Positions 1-13,000 of a stretch of DNA of 64,000 nucleotides are shown here, one piece after another (the stretch's first letter is position 1; each line of letters opens with the position of its first letter). The stretch is from Lingula anatina. Lineage: Eukaryota; Brachiopoda; Lingulata; Lingulida; Lingulidae. The notes under the pieces were generated by a model that searched no databases, was not told the origin of the DNA, and saw only the letters and a list, made by a program, of their open reading frames with translations. The stretch lies in NCBI RefSeq assembly GCF_001039355.2, contig NW_019776115.1, positions 31,469-95,468 on the forward strand, written 5' to 3'. The position numbers and the translations under genes were made by a program.

Positions 1-243
1 CTTCCCTAAGTTCACAGACACACACCTTGGGTCATTAAGACAAAAAACGGTGCATTCCAATTTGGAGCGAACCTTGTGACTGCTCATGAGAGAACCATTG
101 AGGGCGAGGTTGACGTTTACAGATCCCTCCACGCTCTGCTCTGTTTGAAACGTAGCACTGGGCAAACTGTTTGCTTGTCCGTACGAGAGCCAGGACAGCA
201 AAACGATGTAAACTGACCAGCGGCGACTGTAGTGGTTGTCCAT
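1..243 (-). CDS. C-type lectin-like gene copy 1, 5' part of exon 1 (cut by window edge)
   Basis: The start codon is at 243-241 and the frame stays open to the window edge, giving 81 residues. A hydrophobic signal peptide (residues about 9-22, SVYIVLLSWLSYG) is followed by the same PAN/apple-like segment as in the three downstream paralogues, with the ECTVFCLNDPRCVSVNL core. The other exons lie to the left of the window. The frame differs from the three complete copies by scattered substitutions (MDNHYSRRW instead of MHHRYSHRW) and has no stop or shift in the visible part. The product is probably a secreted PAN plus CTLD lectin. Whether the rest of the gene is intact cannot be seen. Confidence 0.8.
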   Translation of the reverse strand, partial: MDNHYSRRWSVYIVLLSWLSYGQANSLPSATFQTEQSVEGSVNVNLALNGSLMSSHKVRSKLECTVFCLNDPRCVSVNLGK

Positions 244-2785
244 GGCGAGTCTACTGTCCTACTGGTTGATGTTATTAAACGTCGCCAATGGAATATTTCA
301 AACCAAAGCGTACACAATGCACGTCTGTAGCGTACGTTTTTAAATAAACCTTTGCCCTTTTATTGTTTTTATGTTCCCTAAATCACGAGAAGCTGGATTA
401 TGTTAACATACATACAGTTCACAGAAGTGCAGAAGATCTATGAGTTGAACATCATACTGTGGGTATGCGCACTCTCAAAGTTGGCTGCACTCCCCAAATG
501 CATTCATCAATCCACTGCCGAATTAAAATGTCAGCTCTGGGTAAAACAAATAATGAAGTCGAAGATTTTTGAAAATAGGTTGTCGTAGACTTGTGCAGTG
601 TGGCTTGATTGATAAAATGGCCTTCGGGAAAAGAATGAAGAAGTTTACGCTGGTGGAGTAATTCAGTATTTTTAAAAGAAATTGTCATATATTATCAATT
701 GTTATAGGAAAATTCATTGACCGTGCTGCAGGGCATAGGAGGCATCCCAGTAGATGTGACCCCGGGTATTATTAGCAATGACATGCTCTGCCGTGATAGT
801 ATTCATAGTCTTTGACGTCGTTTACTTGAAGATAACATTTATCTTCCAGTCGAACGTGTTTTATGAGAAATATAATGAATGGACGATTTGGGATATGTCC
901 AGATTATGCAAATGTGCCAGAGGCTAAATATTATTTAAATATTTAAAGTATCAACAAGGCATGACGCCATTTACCTCACTTTTCTTTTATTAAGAAATTA
1001 AAACATGCTTGCCAAAGTCAGTCGAAATTCTTATGTGTTTAACAATATTAAAACCGTGGTCTAGTTAAATTACAAAAATTGTTGATAAACACACAGTGTG
1101 CCGACTTTGTGAGCCTACTTTGCGGATAAAATCTGTGTCACATGAAATTGGCAAGCCCCAAAGTTTTGTACATAAGGTGTTTTGTATTTTTTTTTAAATG
1201 TAAATTGGTAAGAGTAGGCAATGTTGACTTAACCGTTTATTATTGGGAACTTTTAAAATATGACTTTTTTACCTTCAATGTCCGGCAAAATAAAAGGATA
1301 ACCTTATTAATTAAAGCAAATGCTCATCAGGGATGGATGGGGAAAAAACATACCCACACTTTACCCTTTTCTTTATCAAAGAAGTGGAATGATTTTTCCT
1401 GTATGACTACTTAAACCTGCCCTTTGCTTCAGAGTTACACTATAATGTTTAGTTTATGATGCAAATCAACCACATCGGATCATCCCTCTCTTTCTTAATG
1501 TGTGTCAATAAACTGTGTTTGCTGCTACAAATTATGGCCATTGTCCTTTTTCATAAGCATTTTTCATTGCAAATGCCGCGTTTTGCCATAGAAGAATGCA
1601 GGAATGGAAAACTGTGATTATTTAAATAGTTTTACTTCAAATATAACACCCATGCTTGTGTATTACACTCAAAAGAGAAAAATCAATAATATTTGTATGA
1701 GATTGATAATAAAAACGACCAACCCTTTCGCGTGAAATGCATTTCGATTACTGGAAATTTACAAGGATAAAATGTAATTATGACACATGAAATTACCAAA
1801 TAACTTTTTATTAAGTCATTTTTGCATAAAACATTGTGTATTTTCACTCAATTGTCAGAGAAATGTCGCCTAGGGCTAAACAGAAATTGTAGAGAATTAA
1901 GAGTGACAGTTCATGTGACAGCGTACTGCAAAAGAAAGTCAGACAACAGACTTTCCTTTCATCTGTAAATTTTCACTATTTCAAATATTTAGGATATAAT
2001 TGATTGTGGCGGAATTAAGTCCATTGGATCTTGACCCATACATGTACATCTTCGCCTCAAAAGATTTGTTTTTACCGCTTAATACCTTCTAAAAGGTGTC
2101 ATTTACAATAGATATTAAGATATGCACATGTTATTAAAATGCTATAAAGAATACAGGTAGTACGACTACCTAGGAGAACAGAAATTCCGTAAAATATTTC
2201 TTCTTATCTTCAGATATGTTCTCAAAATACATTTTGTTCCATTCTTATCTAGATGACGAAGTTCCTACTGGGAGTATTTCGGTGTATTACACCGATATTA
2301 AAATAATGCAACTTGATGCTTGGTTTAAGTTTTGTCTCCACTCCTATCTTGTATAAAATGGCGCATATCAGTGTTCGAGGTACAGTGCCAACGTCTTATT
2401 TTCATATCACCTTACGAACGCACACTTTTCGGTAAATTTTACCTCAGTGTCCATATATGGGGATCGATATGAGAATGAAGAAACTGGTTCGTGTCGGCTG
2501 TGAAACTCAGGTTTCATAACTTATGGGCACTGATCATTTGAAATTTTGCTGTATACGTTACGGTACAAAAAAACAAGTACAAAGGGCCGGAAACATACGG
2601 TAGATGCACGGATCATTCTAGCACAATTGGAGTGGAGTTGTTGACGCCTACATACTACTGTAGAAAATGTTCCACCTCTTTGCCCTTTGTGAAAAAATTG
2701 CATTAATATTGTACAATGTTTGCATCAGACGGAGAGCCACTGGCTTCGAACAATCTTTAAACAGAGCTGTAATTAAATCCTACAT
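244..2785. other. Intergenic DNA between lectin copies 1 and 2
   Basis: No supported gene. Much of this stretch (from about 244 to 2500) aligns by eye with the segments upstream of lectin copies 2 and 3 (4655 to about 6800, and 10013 to about 11815). The duplicated unit therefore includes several kilobases of 5' flank. Short open frames here have no family features and are not conserved between copies. Confidence 0.7.
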
Positions 2786-3099
2786 TTATTGGCAGGATGA
2801 AGAATTGAACTTACAAACAAAATCATGAGTATCGCTGCATAAATCATCATACCATTTCCCGTGGTTCGAGCCGCCATATACTCCATATATATCATATGTT
2901 CCATATATTGCAACGACAAGACAGTTTCCAAAGCCAGTGGGGCTGTAGGGGCCCCAGTTCGTGAACGTCACATCCATGCCGTTGTGGTTCCATATGAAAT
3001 GACCATCTGTCACGTGGCGAGTTCCGTCAATCCAAAAATGCGCTGTAATAGATGTTATGCTGATAAGGCAAATTTAGTATTTACATTATATATGTAAGT

Positions 3100-3138
<39 letters not shown>

Positions 3139-4654
3139 ACTGTTGCCTTAAATGGTACACTTTTACCTTCTACCAGGGTAAGAGGTGGATGTTTAACTAG
3201 ATAATCACAGATATGTCTGTAGCTAATTCACGACATGAAACGATTCTTACGCCAGAGAAAACTGCACATAGTTAACCTGGTAGAGGGACTAGTACACGTT
3301 TGGGTTTATCCAATATTTTTATCTACTCTTAATTGTAATCAGAGTTGTGGTTCATCATGTTATAAATATATATGCAAAAACGATGGAACAATGCATCAAG
3401 TAGTGAAGATAAGCTAAAAACAAAATAAATAAATAATAATACAGAATGAAAAACACTAACATTCAGAAAAACACGTAGGGCGAATGATGAAGTACACATA
3501 TTTTATCAAAAATCCCGGGAACGTGTAAATGTGAATGAATGAACAAAGTGATAATAGACATTTACTTCCTCCACTACTATAGACATGAGTTGCAATCAAG
3601 TCGTTCTCTTCTTCCGATTCAATGGTCGTTAGGAAGACCCCTGGGCCGAACGACTGACAGTGGGCATCGGCGTCTGTCCATGCCTTGTTAGTGCCGTGAA
3701 AATACCAATGATTTCCTAACTGTACAAAACCGTCGGGCACTATTTAAAACGAAAATGTACATTTGTACAGACATTAAGATCATTTTCTTTTTAATTGCTT
3801 GGATTAACGATACCCTGTCATAGAGAAATGTATATTTCACAATTTGTTTTTCATAGAAATGCAAAGGAATATGCTATTTTGATATGTATTCTTTTTTCTC
3901 TGTCACTTTTCTAGTCGTTGCATTTAACATTGTATGTCTTTTGTTTGAAGGTTAATTTTGATATTTCGTGTGAAATTGCTACACTTACCAGTTAAATTGA
4001 ATCGATTGCAAGAGTCTGATTCATTGCTGGCGGGAACCTGAAAACTTCACTCCATTTTTCAATCTTATAATGATATTGTACATGCAATCGCTTATCAGCT
4101 AAATAGGAGTTACATTAAATCTAACGCTATGTTGCAAAATAACAGAAAGTAAATTGATATCAAAAAGTGCCTATCAAATGTACATGAAAGCAAATACAAA
4201 TTGATTAATAAACAATAAAGTATTTTAAAATCTCAGAAGTTCCAATTTGCCCTGATCTGAGCTTTTGGTCTGTACGTTTTCGGGTTCTGATGTGTTCCTC
4301 GTGTGTCTGATTAAGACTTACCATTTTAAGGTACTGAAATCCCTCCCGATAAATAAGCTTATCCGGCACCGCTATTTCACTATTCAGCTCACACACCAAC
4401 GATCCACATATCTTCCCTAAGTTCACAGACACGCACCTTGGGTTATTCAGACAAAACACGGTGCACTCCAATTTGGAGCGAACCTCGTAACTGCCAATGA
4501 CAGAACCATTGAGGGCGAGGTTGACGTTTACAGATCCCTCCACGGTCTGTTCTGTTTGGAACGTGGCGCTGGGCAAACTGTTCGTTTGTCCGTACGAGAG
4601 CAAGGAGAGCAAAACGATGAAAACTGACCAGCGGTGACTATAGCGGTGGTGCAT
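2786..4654 (-). CDS. Secreted PAN/apple + C-type lectin domain protein, copy 2
   Basis: Four exons on the minus strand: 4654-4322 (333 nt), 4037-3989 (49 nt), 3739-3566 (174 nt) and 3042-2786 (257 nt). All introns are GT-AG. The total of 813 nt encodes 270 aa plus TAA. Residues 1-26 are a signal peptide. Residues about 27-111 form a PAN/apple-like segment with the ECTVFCLNNPRCVSVNL core. The small exon adds a Ser/Asn-rich linker with one Cys. Exons 3 and 4 make a CTLD: NHWYFHGTNKAW, the ESEEEND helix, FWIDGT, WYDDLC and DFVCKF. The usual EPN or QPD sugar-binding tripeptide is absent (NWGPYSPTG in that loop) and WND is replaced by WYDD, so calcium-dependent sugar binding is uncertain. Exon 4 has seven extra codons compared with copies 3 and 4 (around YDIYGVYGGSNHG). 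The start was chosen for the signal peptide and conservation; an in-frame upstream ATG at 4699 is not conserved. A role in recognition or immunity is inferred only from the family. Confidence 0.85.
3102..3136. repeat. GT microsatellite in intron 3 of lectin copy 2
   Basis: An uninterrupted GT run. On the transcribed strand it is CA, about 60 nt upstream of the exon 4 acceptor. A run sits at the equivalent place in copies 3 and 4. Confidence 0.95.
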
Positions 4655-5893
4655 GGTGAGTCTACTGTCCTTCTCGCAGATATAATTGAACGTCACCAAT
4701 GGAATATTTCGGACAAAAACGTATGTTTGTACTGTTTTTAAGTAAACCCGTGACCTTTTTTAAAATTTTTAATGATCCCGAAAACACGAGAAGATAGACT
4801 ATGTTGACATACTTGTACATACAGTTCGCAGATGTGCAGAAGATCTACTAGTATCTCAATGTTGATGTAGAGCTGAACATCATACTGTGGGTATGCGCAA
4901 CTCTAAAAGTCGACTGCACTCCTCAAACCCATTCATTAATCCACTGCTCAATTAAAAAATGTCGGCTTTGAGTAAATACAAATAAAATGAAATCGACGAT
5001 TAGTGAAAATAGGTTGACGTAGACTTGTGCAGTGCGGCTTGATTGATAAAATGGCCTTGGGGAAAAGAATGACGGAAACACAGGTGGAGTCATTCAGCAT
5101 TTTTTTAAAAAGAAATTATCATATGAAAGTTCATTGATCGCTTCGCAGGGTATTGGAGCCATCTTAATAGATATGGCCCCCGGTATTATTAGCAATGTCA
5201 TGCTATGCCGTGATACGTATTCATAGTTTTTGACGTCGTTTACCCGAAGATAACACTTATGTTTTAGTCAAATTATATGACAAATATAATGAGAAATATA
5301 ATTAATGGACGATTTGGGATTCCAGGATATACAAATATGCCGGAGGCTATATATTATTTAAGTATTTAAAGTATCAACAAGACATGACGTCATTAACCTC
5401 ACTTTACTTAGAAGATGATGTTAGGACATGCTCGCTTAAATCAATCGAAATTCTTTTGTGTTTAACAATGGAGTAGATAAATTTAAAAAAAAAAAAACTG
5501 TTGATAAGCGAACAGTGTGTCGACTTTGTGAGCCTACTTTGACAACGTGGAAAATTGTCAAGCCCCGAAGTAATGCAGATAAGGTGTCATGTATTTTTTT
5601 CTAGAATTAAAATTGGTTAGAATAGAAAATTTTGACTTAACCGATTATTATTGAACACTTTTTAAAATGCATGAGTTTTTTACCTTCAATGTCCGGCAAA
5701 ATAAAAGGATATTAATTATAGCGAATACTCATCAGGGCTGGATGAGATGAAAAGGGTGCAGTCCGACACACCATATCCTTCTCTTTATCGAAGAAGTGGA
5801 ATGAATATCCTTTTATGTCTTTTTAATTAGATTTACCCTTTAATGTTTAGTTTATGTTGCTATAGTTAAGCAAACCGACCACATCGGATCATC

Positions 5894-5938
<45 letters not shown>

Positions 5939-7025
5939 GTGTGTCATTAAATTGTGTTTGCTGTGACGAATTGTGTCCATTGTTTTTTATAAGCACTTTT
6001 TATTGCAAACGCCACGTTTTGCTATGGAAGAATACAAGAATGGAATGCCGTGATTATTTAAATCGCTTCACTTCAAATATTACAACCATGCTTCTGTATT
6101 ACACTCAAAAAAGAAAAAAAGTATATTTGTATGAGATTGATCATAAAAACGACAAACCCTTTCGCATGAAATGCATTTCATTACTGCAAATTCTCAAGGA
6201 TAACAATGTAATATGACACATGAAATCACCAAATTATTGTTTAATTCAGAAATCTCTACACAATACATTGAACAAGATAAAATTTTCACAAACGTACACA
6301 TTTTTTTTTCAATCGTCGGAGTAATGTCGCCTAGGGCTAAACTGAAATAATTGAATATTGAGAATGACAGTTCATGTGATAGCGTACTGCAAAAGTCAGA
6401 CAACATACTTTCTTTTCATTTGTAAACTTTCGCTATTTAAAATTTTTATGATATCCTTGATTGTGGATGAAGTCAATTGAATCTTGACCTTCGTGTACAT
6501 TTTCGCCCCTAAAAATATGTTTTGCCACTAAATATCGTCCAAAAGGTGTCATCTACAACAGATATTTTAAAAGACCTATACATGTTATCAAAAATACCAA
6601 TAAGAAAGTAAGTAGAATCACTATTTAGGAGAATAGAAATTCCGAAATACGTTTGTTTACATCTTCATATTTGTCCTCAGAGTACATATAGTCCATATAT
6701 ATGGGAATATCTGGGGATATAAAAAACAGGAACTGGTCCGTATCGACTGTGAAACTAATAGGTTTCATATCTAATGGATATTTAACGCTTTTCAACGAAA
6801 ATATTAGTTGAAAATACGTGCTGTTTTATTCAGAGGCTTGTGGATCGAGTACTGATCTTTTGAATTTTTGCTGTATACGCTACTGTACAAACAACAAGGA
6901 CAAACATTACATATACCCTTTGCCCTTTGTGAAACATACTGAAGTATCGTGTAAAATGTTTGCATCAGACGGAGGATAAAGGGTTTCGAACAATGTTTAA
7001 ACAGAGCTGTAATAAAGCCCTACAT
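4655..7025. other. Intergenic DNA between lectin copies 2 and 3
   Basis: No supported gene. It is the duplicated 5' flank of copy 2 followed by 3' flank of copy 3. A CT microsatellite lies at 5899-5935, and its equivalent upstream of copy 3 is at 11245-11262. The short open frames at 5941-6216 and 6194-6406 show no domain. Confidence 0.7.
5899..5935. repeat. CT microsatellite
   Basis: A near-pure CT run in the duplicated 5' flank of lectin copy 2. It is longer than the homologous run at 11245-11262 and nearly absent at the homologous place near 1482, so it expanded after duplication. Confidence 0.95.
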
Positions 7026-7318
7026 TTATCGGCATGATGAAGAATTGAACTTACAGACAAAATCATAAGTATCGCCACATAAATCATCATACCACATCCC
7101 GTGTTCCGAGTCGCGTGGTCCATATACTGCAACGGCCAGGCAGTTTCCGTAGCCGCTAGGGTGGAAGGGGAGCCAGTTCGTGAACGCCATGTCCATACCG
7201 TTGTGGGTCCATATGAAATGACCACCTGTCACTTGACGCCTTCCGTCTATCCAAAAATGCGCTGTAATAGATTTTTATGCTGATAATGCAAACTTCGCCT
7301 TTATAAAATCATGCAAGT

Positions 7319-7354
<36 letters not shown>

Positions 7355-10012
7355 GACAGCACTTTTATCCTCTGCCAGAGTCACAGGTGAATTTTTCACT
7401 AGATAACCACAGATAGGTCTGTGGCTAATTCATGGCACGATGCGATATTCGCGCTATAGAAAAGTGCACATAATTAATTTGCGGAAGGTACCTGTAGAGG
7501 ATAGTACACTTTTGGGTTTATCCATTATTTTTATCTACTCTTAAATATAATCAGAGTTGTATAGAACAGTTTCATTAGCTTTGTTATTGTACGAAAATAT
7601 AAGTAGCGATAGACAAAAGAATCTTCACAAGTCTAATCAGAGTTGTAATTTTTCATGTTATAATTATACATGTAAAAACGATGAAACAATGTCTCCAGTA
7701 GTAAAGATAAACTGATAACAAAAATAAATAATAACTAAAGGATCAGAGAGGCGATACCGCCTCCGGGTATTGCACCAGCAACTGGAGTAAGCGCATTCGT
7801 ATGGAAGACAAAAAAGTGACATTACCTCCAGTATTTTGTTTGACACGCTCTACAAATTACAGGAAACAAGAGTTCTCATTTTTTTGTTGAAAAATACAAT
7901 TTATAATAAAATCATGGGGAAAAGTAAAAGGTCAAATCCAAGTCTGTGAAGTGTGGTTCATGACGAAAAGTAGGTCAAAGTTCAAATTCATGGTTACGGT
8001 TAGACTGCCAGTATATGACTTCTTATTCAAGTTCAATAGTAACTAAGCGCGTATCTCTGCCAGTTTTGGAGAGAAAAGGGAAGGAAAAGGTTAAACCGAC
8101 AGAGCCCAAAATTTACGTAGATCGTGTTGAGATTGTCTGTTACTTAAATCTAAGAGATCGGTACGCAGGCCCCTGTAGTCTAGGAGGGGAAGCGGTAACG
8201 GTGACATGGCGGTGGAGCCGGCGGATACTGCGGTCGAGACGGATCGGGACTAAAACCATGTGTACAATAACATACCGGGTAGATTCTACAGAATGAGAAA
8301 CACAAGCATTCAGAAAAGCAGGTGTTGCGAATGATAAAGTACACATATTCTACAAAGAAAAACGACTGGTACATGATTATGTAAATGAATGAACATAGTG
8401 ATAAAAGACATTTACTTCCTCCACTCCTATCGACGTGAGTTACAATCAAGTCGTTCTCTTCTTCCGATTCAATGGTCGTTAGGAAGACCCCTGGGCCGAG
8501 CGACTGACAGTAGGCATTGGCGGCTCTCCATGCCTTGTTAGTACCGTGCAAATACCAATGATTTCCAAGCTGTACAAAACCGTCGGGCACTGTAAAAACG
8601 AATATGTTCATGATCATTTTCTCTTTAAGTGCTTGGATTAACACAACTCAGTATCAATTGTGAGAAAATGAATATTTTAGAAATTATTTCTTATATTATG
8701 GTTTCGCGCATCACGCAGTTTCCAAAATGTTATCGTGCTATTGAAACGCGATTATGATTTTATGCATCAGAAGTGGAAGTTTTATTTTCTAGCTTTGCGA
8801 CGAGTTATTCGTGTATATCCCATAAATTGACGCAAAACACTGCTATCGCTATTCATTAAGATATGTCTTTAGCATTAACTGACGTAAAAAACTTGTTTGT
8901 TATATAACATTTGTTTCTGAGGGTGAAAATCGACAACTATCCCAATTCTGCATGTGAACAGAAGTGAAAAGGAACATACAATTTATATGTACGCTCTGTT
9001 TTTTCTCGGTCACCTACAGTGCACCTACAGCTTTTTTCGTCATTGCATCTAATATTGTAAGCACCAGAGGTCTTTTGTGTGAAGATTCATTTTGGTATTT
9101 CCTGTGAAATTGTCGCACTTACCAGTTAAATTGTGAGGATTGCAAGAATTTGATTCATTGCTGGCAGTAACCTGAAAAATAATACCCCATGAAACATTTT
9201 TCGTTCTTTTTATGATATAATGGAGGCATTTGTTCATCGGCTAAAATGAGAGTTACATTTTCTACATCAGATATCTTCAGGCATCTAAATTATCCATCTT
9301 TAAACATCCACCAAGTAGACATAATAGAAAGAATACGAGAACAATAAAATTAACCCATTGGATGATTTTGTTTGCGGAAATTTGATTAATAGAAAAGAAA
9401 AAATTGACTTAGCGTTAGGTTTTAAAATAACATAAAGAACGCTGTTTTCAAATTTTTCATAGGTAGGGCCTAGTTCTACATGTAGTGCTGTGTACCGGAA
9501 CTATCTATAAAATGTACAAATACAAATTGATCAACAAAAGATTTAGAAATAACCCGTTTTTTCTTTCTTTTTTTCAATAATGAAAAACTTTAAAATCTCG
9601 AAACCTCCAATTTGACTTGGGTTTCCCTTTGGTCTTTTACGTTTATTGCATATATTTTCTGGGTCTGATTAAGACTCACCATTTTAAGGTGTTGAAATCC
9701 CTCCCGATATATAAGTTTATCCGGCTCTGCAATTTCACTATTCAGCTCACACACCAACGATCCACTTATTTCCCCTAAGTTCACAGACACGCACCTTGGG
9801 TCATTCAGACAAAACACGGAGCATTCCAATTTGGAGCGAATATTGTGCCTGCTAATGACAGACCCATTGAGGGCAAGGTTGACGTTAACAGATCCCTCCA
9901 CGGTCTGCTCTGTTTGAAACGTAGCACTGGGCAAACTGTTCCCTTGTCCGTACGAGAGCAAGGGCAACAAAACGATGAAAACTGACCAGCGGTGACTATG
10001 GCGGTGGTGCAT
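7026..10012 (-). CDS. Secreted PAN/apple + C-type lectin domain protein, copy 3
   Basis: Four minus-strand exons: 10012-9680 (333 nt), 9171-9123 (49 nt), 8589-8416 (174 nt) and 7261-7026 (236 nt). All have GT-AG sites in the same phases as copy 2 (0, 1, 1). The total is 792 nt, 263 aa plus TAA. A signal peptide (SVFIVLLPLLSYGQGNS) precedes the PAN/apple-like segment. The linker exon reads VTASNESNSCNPHNLTG and has an NLT glycosylation sequon. The CTLD has NHWYLHGTNKAW, CQSLGPGVFLTTIESEEEN, FIWTHNGMD, NWLPFHPSGYGNC, WYDDLC and DFVCKF. No EPN or QPD motif is present, and the loop differs from copies 2 and 4. Intron 3 is enlarged by about 550 bp of unrelated sequence. Exon 1, the linker exon and intron 1 are close to identical to copy 4. 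The product is expected to be secreted; the ligand is unknown. Confidence 0.86.
7320..7353. repeat. GT microsatellite in intron 3 of lectin copy 3
   Basis: A GT run (CA in the transcript) starting 59 nt upstream of the exon 4 acceptor, at the same relative place as in copy 2. Confidence 0.95.
7738..8285. other. Copy-specific insertion in intron 3 of lectin copy 3
   Basis: Copies 2 and 4 run directly from an AAATAAAT-rich stretch into the segment reading ACAGAATGA or CCGAATGA before the exon 3 donor side. In copy 3 about 550 bp of different, partly GC-rich sequence lies between them. I see no clear terminal repeats and no recognised protein. It may be a transposon fragment. Boundaries are approximate. 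Confidence 0.5.
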
Positions 10013-13000
10013 GGTGAGTCTACTGTCCTTCTCGGAACGTCACCAATGGAATATTTCGGACAAAAGCGTATGTTAAAATTTGTACTGTTTTTAAGTAAAC
10101 CCTTGACTTTTTTATTTTTTATGATCCCCAAAACACGAGAAGATGGACTATGTTGACATACTTGTACATACAGTTCGCAGATGTGCAGAAGATCTACTAG
10201 TATCTCAATTTTGATGTAAAGCTGAACATCATACTGTGGGTATGCGCAACTCTCAAAGTCGACTGTATTCCTTAAACCCACTCATTAATTCACTGCTTAC
10301 TTAAAAAGTCGGCTTCAGGTAAGTACAAATAAAATGAAATCGAAGATTTGTGAAATTAGGTTGACGTACACTTGTTCGATGTGACTTGATTGATAAAATA
10401 GCCTTTGGGAAAAGAATGAAGGTAACACAGGCGGAGTTATTCTCCATTTTTATAAGAAATCATCATATAAAAGTTCATTGATCGCATCGCAGGGTATTGG
10501 AGTCGTCTTAATAGATATGGCCCCCGGTATTATTAGCAATGCCATGCTATGCAGTGATACGTATTTATAGTAGTTTACCCGAAGATAACATTTATCTTTT
10601 AGTCAAATGTATTTTAAGAGAAAATAACAAATGGACGATATGGCATTCCAGGTTATGCAAATATGCCGGAGGCTATATTATTTAAATATTTAAAGTATCA
10701 ACAAGTCATGACGTCATTAACCTACCCTTACTTTGAAGATAATGTTAGAACATGTTTGCTTAAATCAGTCGAAATTCTTTTGTATTTAACAATGGGGTAG
10801 ATAAATTTCAAAAAAAAATGTTGATAAGCGAACAGTGTGTCGACTTTGTGAGCCTACTTTGACAATGCGGATAAAAGCTATCTGTATGTCACATGAAAAT
10901 TGACATGCCCCGAAGTTATGAAGATAAGGTGTCTTGTATTTTTTCTAGAATAAAAATTGGTTAGAATAGACAATTTTGACTTAACCGTTTATTATTGAAA
11001 ACTTTAAAAAATGCATGTGTTTTTTACCGTCAATGTCCGTCAAAATAAAAAGGATATTAATTAGAACGAATACTCACCAGGGATGGATGAGATGAAAGGG
11101 TGCAGTCCGACACACCATACCCTTCTTTTTATCAAAGAAATAGAATGAATATCCTTTCATGTCCTTTTATTTAGATTTTCCCTTAAATGTTTAGTTTATG
11201 TTGCTATAGTTAAGCAAAACGACAACATCGGATCATCATCATCATCTCTCTCTCTCTCTCTCAATGTGTGTCATTAAATTGTGTTTGCTGTGACGGATTG
11301 TGCCCATTGTTTTTTATAAGCACCTTTTAATGCAAATGCCACGTTTTGCTATGGAAGAATTCAAGAATGGAATGCCATGATTATTTAAATCGCTTCACTT
11401 CAAATATTACAAACATGCTTCTCTATTACACTCAAAAAAGAAAAAAAGTATATTTGTATGAGATTGGTAATAAAAACGACTAACCCTTTCGCGTGAAATG
11501 CATTTCATAACTGCAAATTCACAAGGATAACAATGAAATATCACACATGAAATCACCAAATTATTGTTTTATTCAGAAATCTCTACACAATAAATTGAAC
11601 AAGATAAAACTTTCACAAACATTGTACACATTTTTTTCCAATCGTCAGAGTAATGTCGCCTAGGGCTAAACTGAAATAATTGAGTATTGAGAATGACAGT
11701 TTATGTGATAGCGTATCGTAAAAGTCAGACAACATACTTTCTTTTCATTTGTAAACATTCGCTATTTAAAATATTTATGATATCCTTGATTGTGGATTAA
11801 GTCAATTGAATTGCAAAGTTGGTATCAATTCTGTGAGAAAATGCACTCATGGCCACTAGACAATCATTCAACAATCTGTTAACAAAGGTGTACTGTTTTT
11901 AGCCAGTACTGTTTTTAGACACCCCCTCCCACACCTCCCCTCGTAGCTCCCCCCCTCTCGTGTCCGCTCACTGCCCCCCCCCCCCTGGCATTTTGGTCAG
12001 GCTACGGCCCTGAATATCTTGTATTTTTCCCTAGAATTGAAATTGGTTAGAATAGGCAATGTTGACTTAACCGTTTACTATTGAAAACTTTTAAACTTCC
12101 ATGCCTGGCAAAATAAAATGATAGCCCAATTGGCTAAAGCTTATGCTCATCAGGGCTGGATGGGGTGAAAAGGGTGCAGGCTGACACACCATACCCTTAC
12201 CTTTATCGAAGAAGTGGAATGAATATCCCCATATAACTACTTAAACATGTCCTTTTATTTAGATTTACTCTTTAATGTTTATTTTATGATGCTATGAAGC
12301 TATGCAAACCAACCACATCGGACCACAAGGATAACAATGTTATATGGCACATAAAATCACCAAATAATTGTTTTATTCAGAAATCTTTGAACAAAACACT
12401 GAAGCAGATAAATTATAATATGCGTTGTGTGTATTTTCACTCAATCGTCAGAGAAATGTCTCCTAGAAACAGAATTTTTGAAAAGTGAGAGTGACAGGTC
12501 ATGTAACAGCGTACTGCAAAAGAGAGTCAGACTACAGACTTTCCTTTTATTTGTGAATTTTCGCTATTTGAAATATTTAAGATATCCTTCATTGTGGCAA
12601 AATTAAGTAAATTGAATCTTGACCTACATGTACATTTTCGCCTCTAAATATTTGTTTTTACCATTAAATACCGTCCAAAAGTTGCCATCTACAATAGATA
12701 TTAAGAGACGCATATTATCAAAAATTCTAATAAGAATGCAGGTACATGTAGTATCACTATCTAGGAGAACAGAAATTCCGTTTAACATTTTTCTTATCTT
12801 CATTTATGTTCTCAAGGTACAATTTGCTACATTCTAATCTAAATGACTAAGTTTCTACTGGTGGGGGTATTTCTTTGCCAAAATATCAAGATAATTCAGC
12901 TTTGGTTTAAGTTTCACTAACTTTTTAATAATTATTAATATTTGTCTCCACTCCAATCTTATATAAAATGCCGCATATCATTGAATCGAGGTTCAGTCTT

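Noticed and set aside
18..317. Alternative minus-strand frame over lectin copy 1 exon 1
   Set aside because: It is out of frame with the conserved signal peptide and PAN/apple segment and is absent as a conserved product in paralogues.
2785..2790. AATAAA overlapping the stop codon of lectin copy 2
   Set aside because: The hexamer is not kept in copies 3 and 4, so it is probably chance.
4655..4699. Upstream in-frame ATG of lectin copy 2
   Set aside because: The 15 extra residues are not shared by the other copies and would place the signal peptide too far from the N-terminus.
8015..8296. 93-codon frame in the copy 3 intron insertion
   Set aside because: No homology recognised, and the region is an intron insertion specific to one copy.
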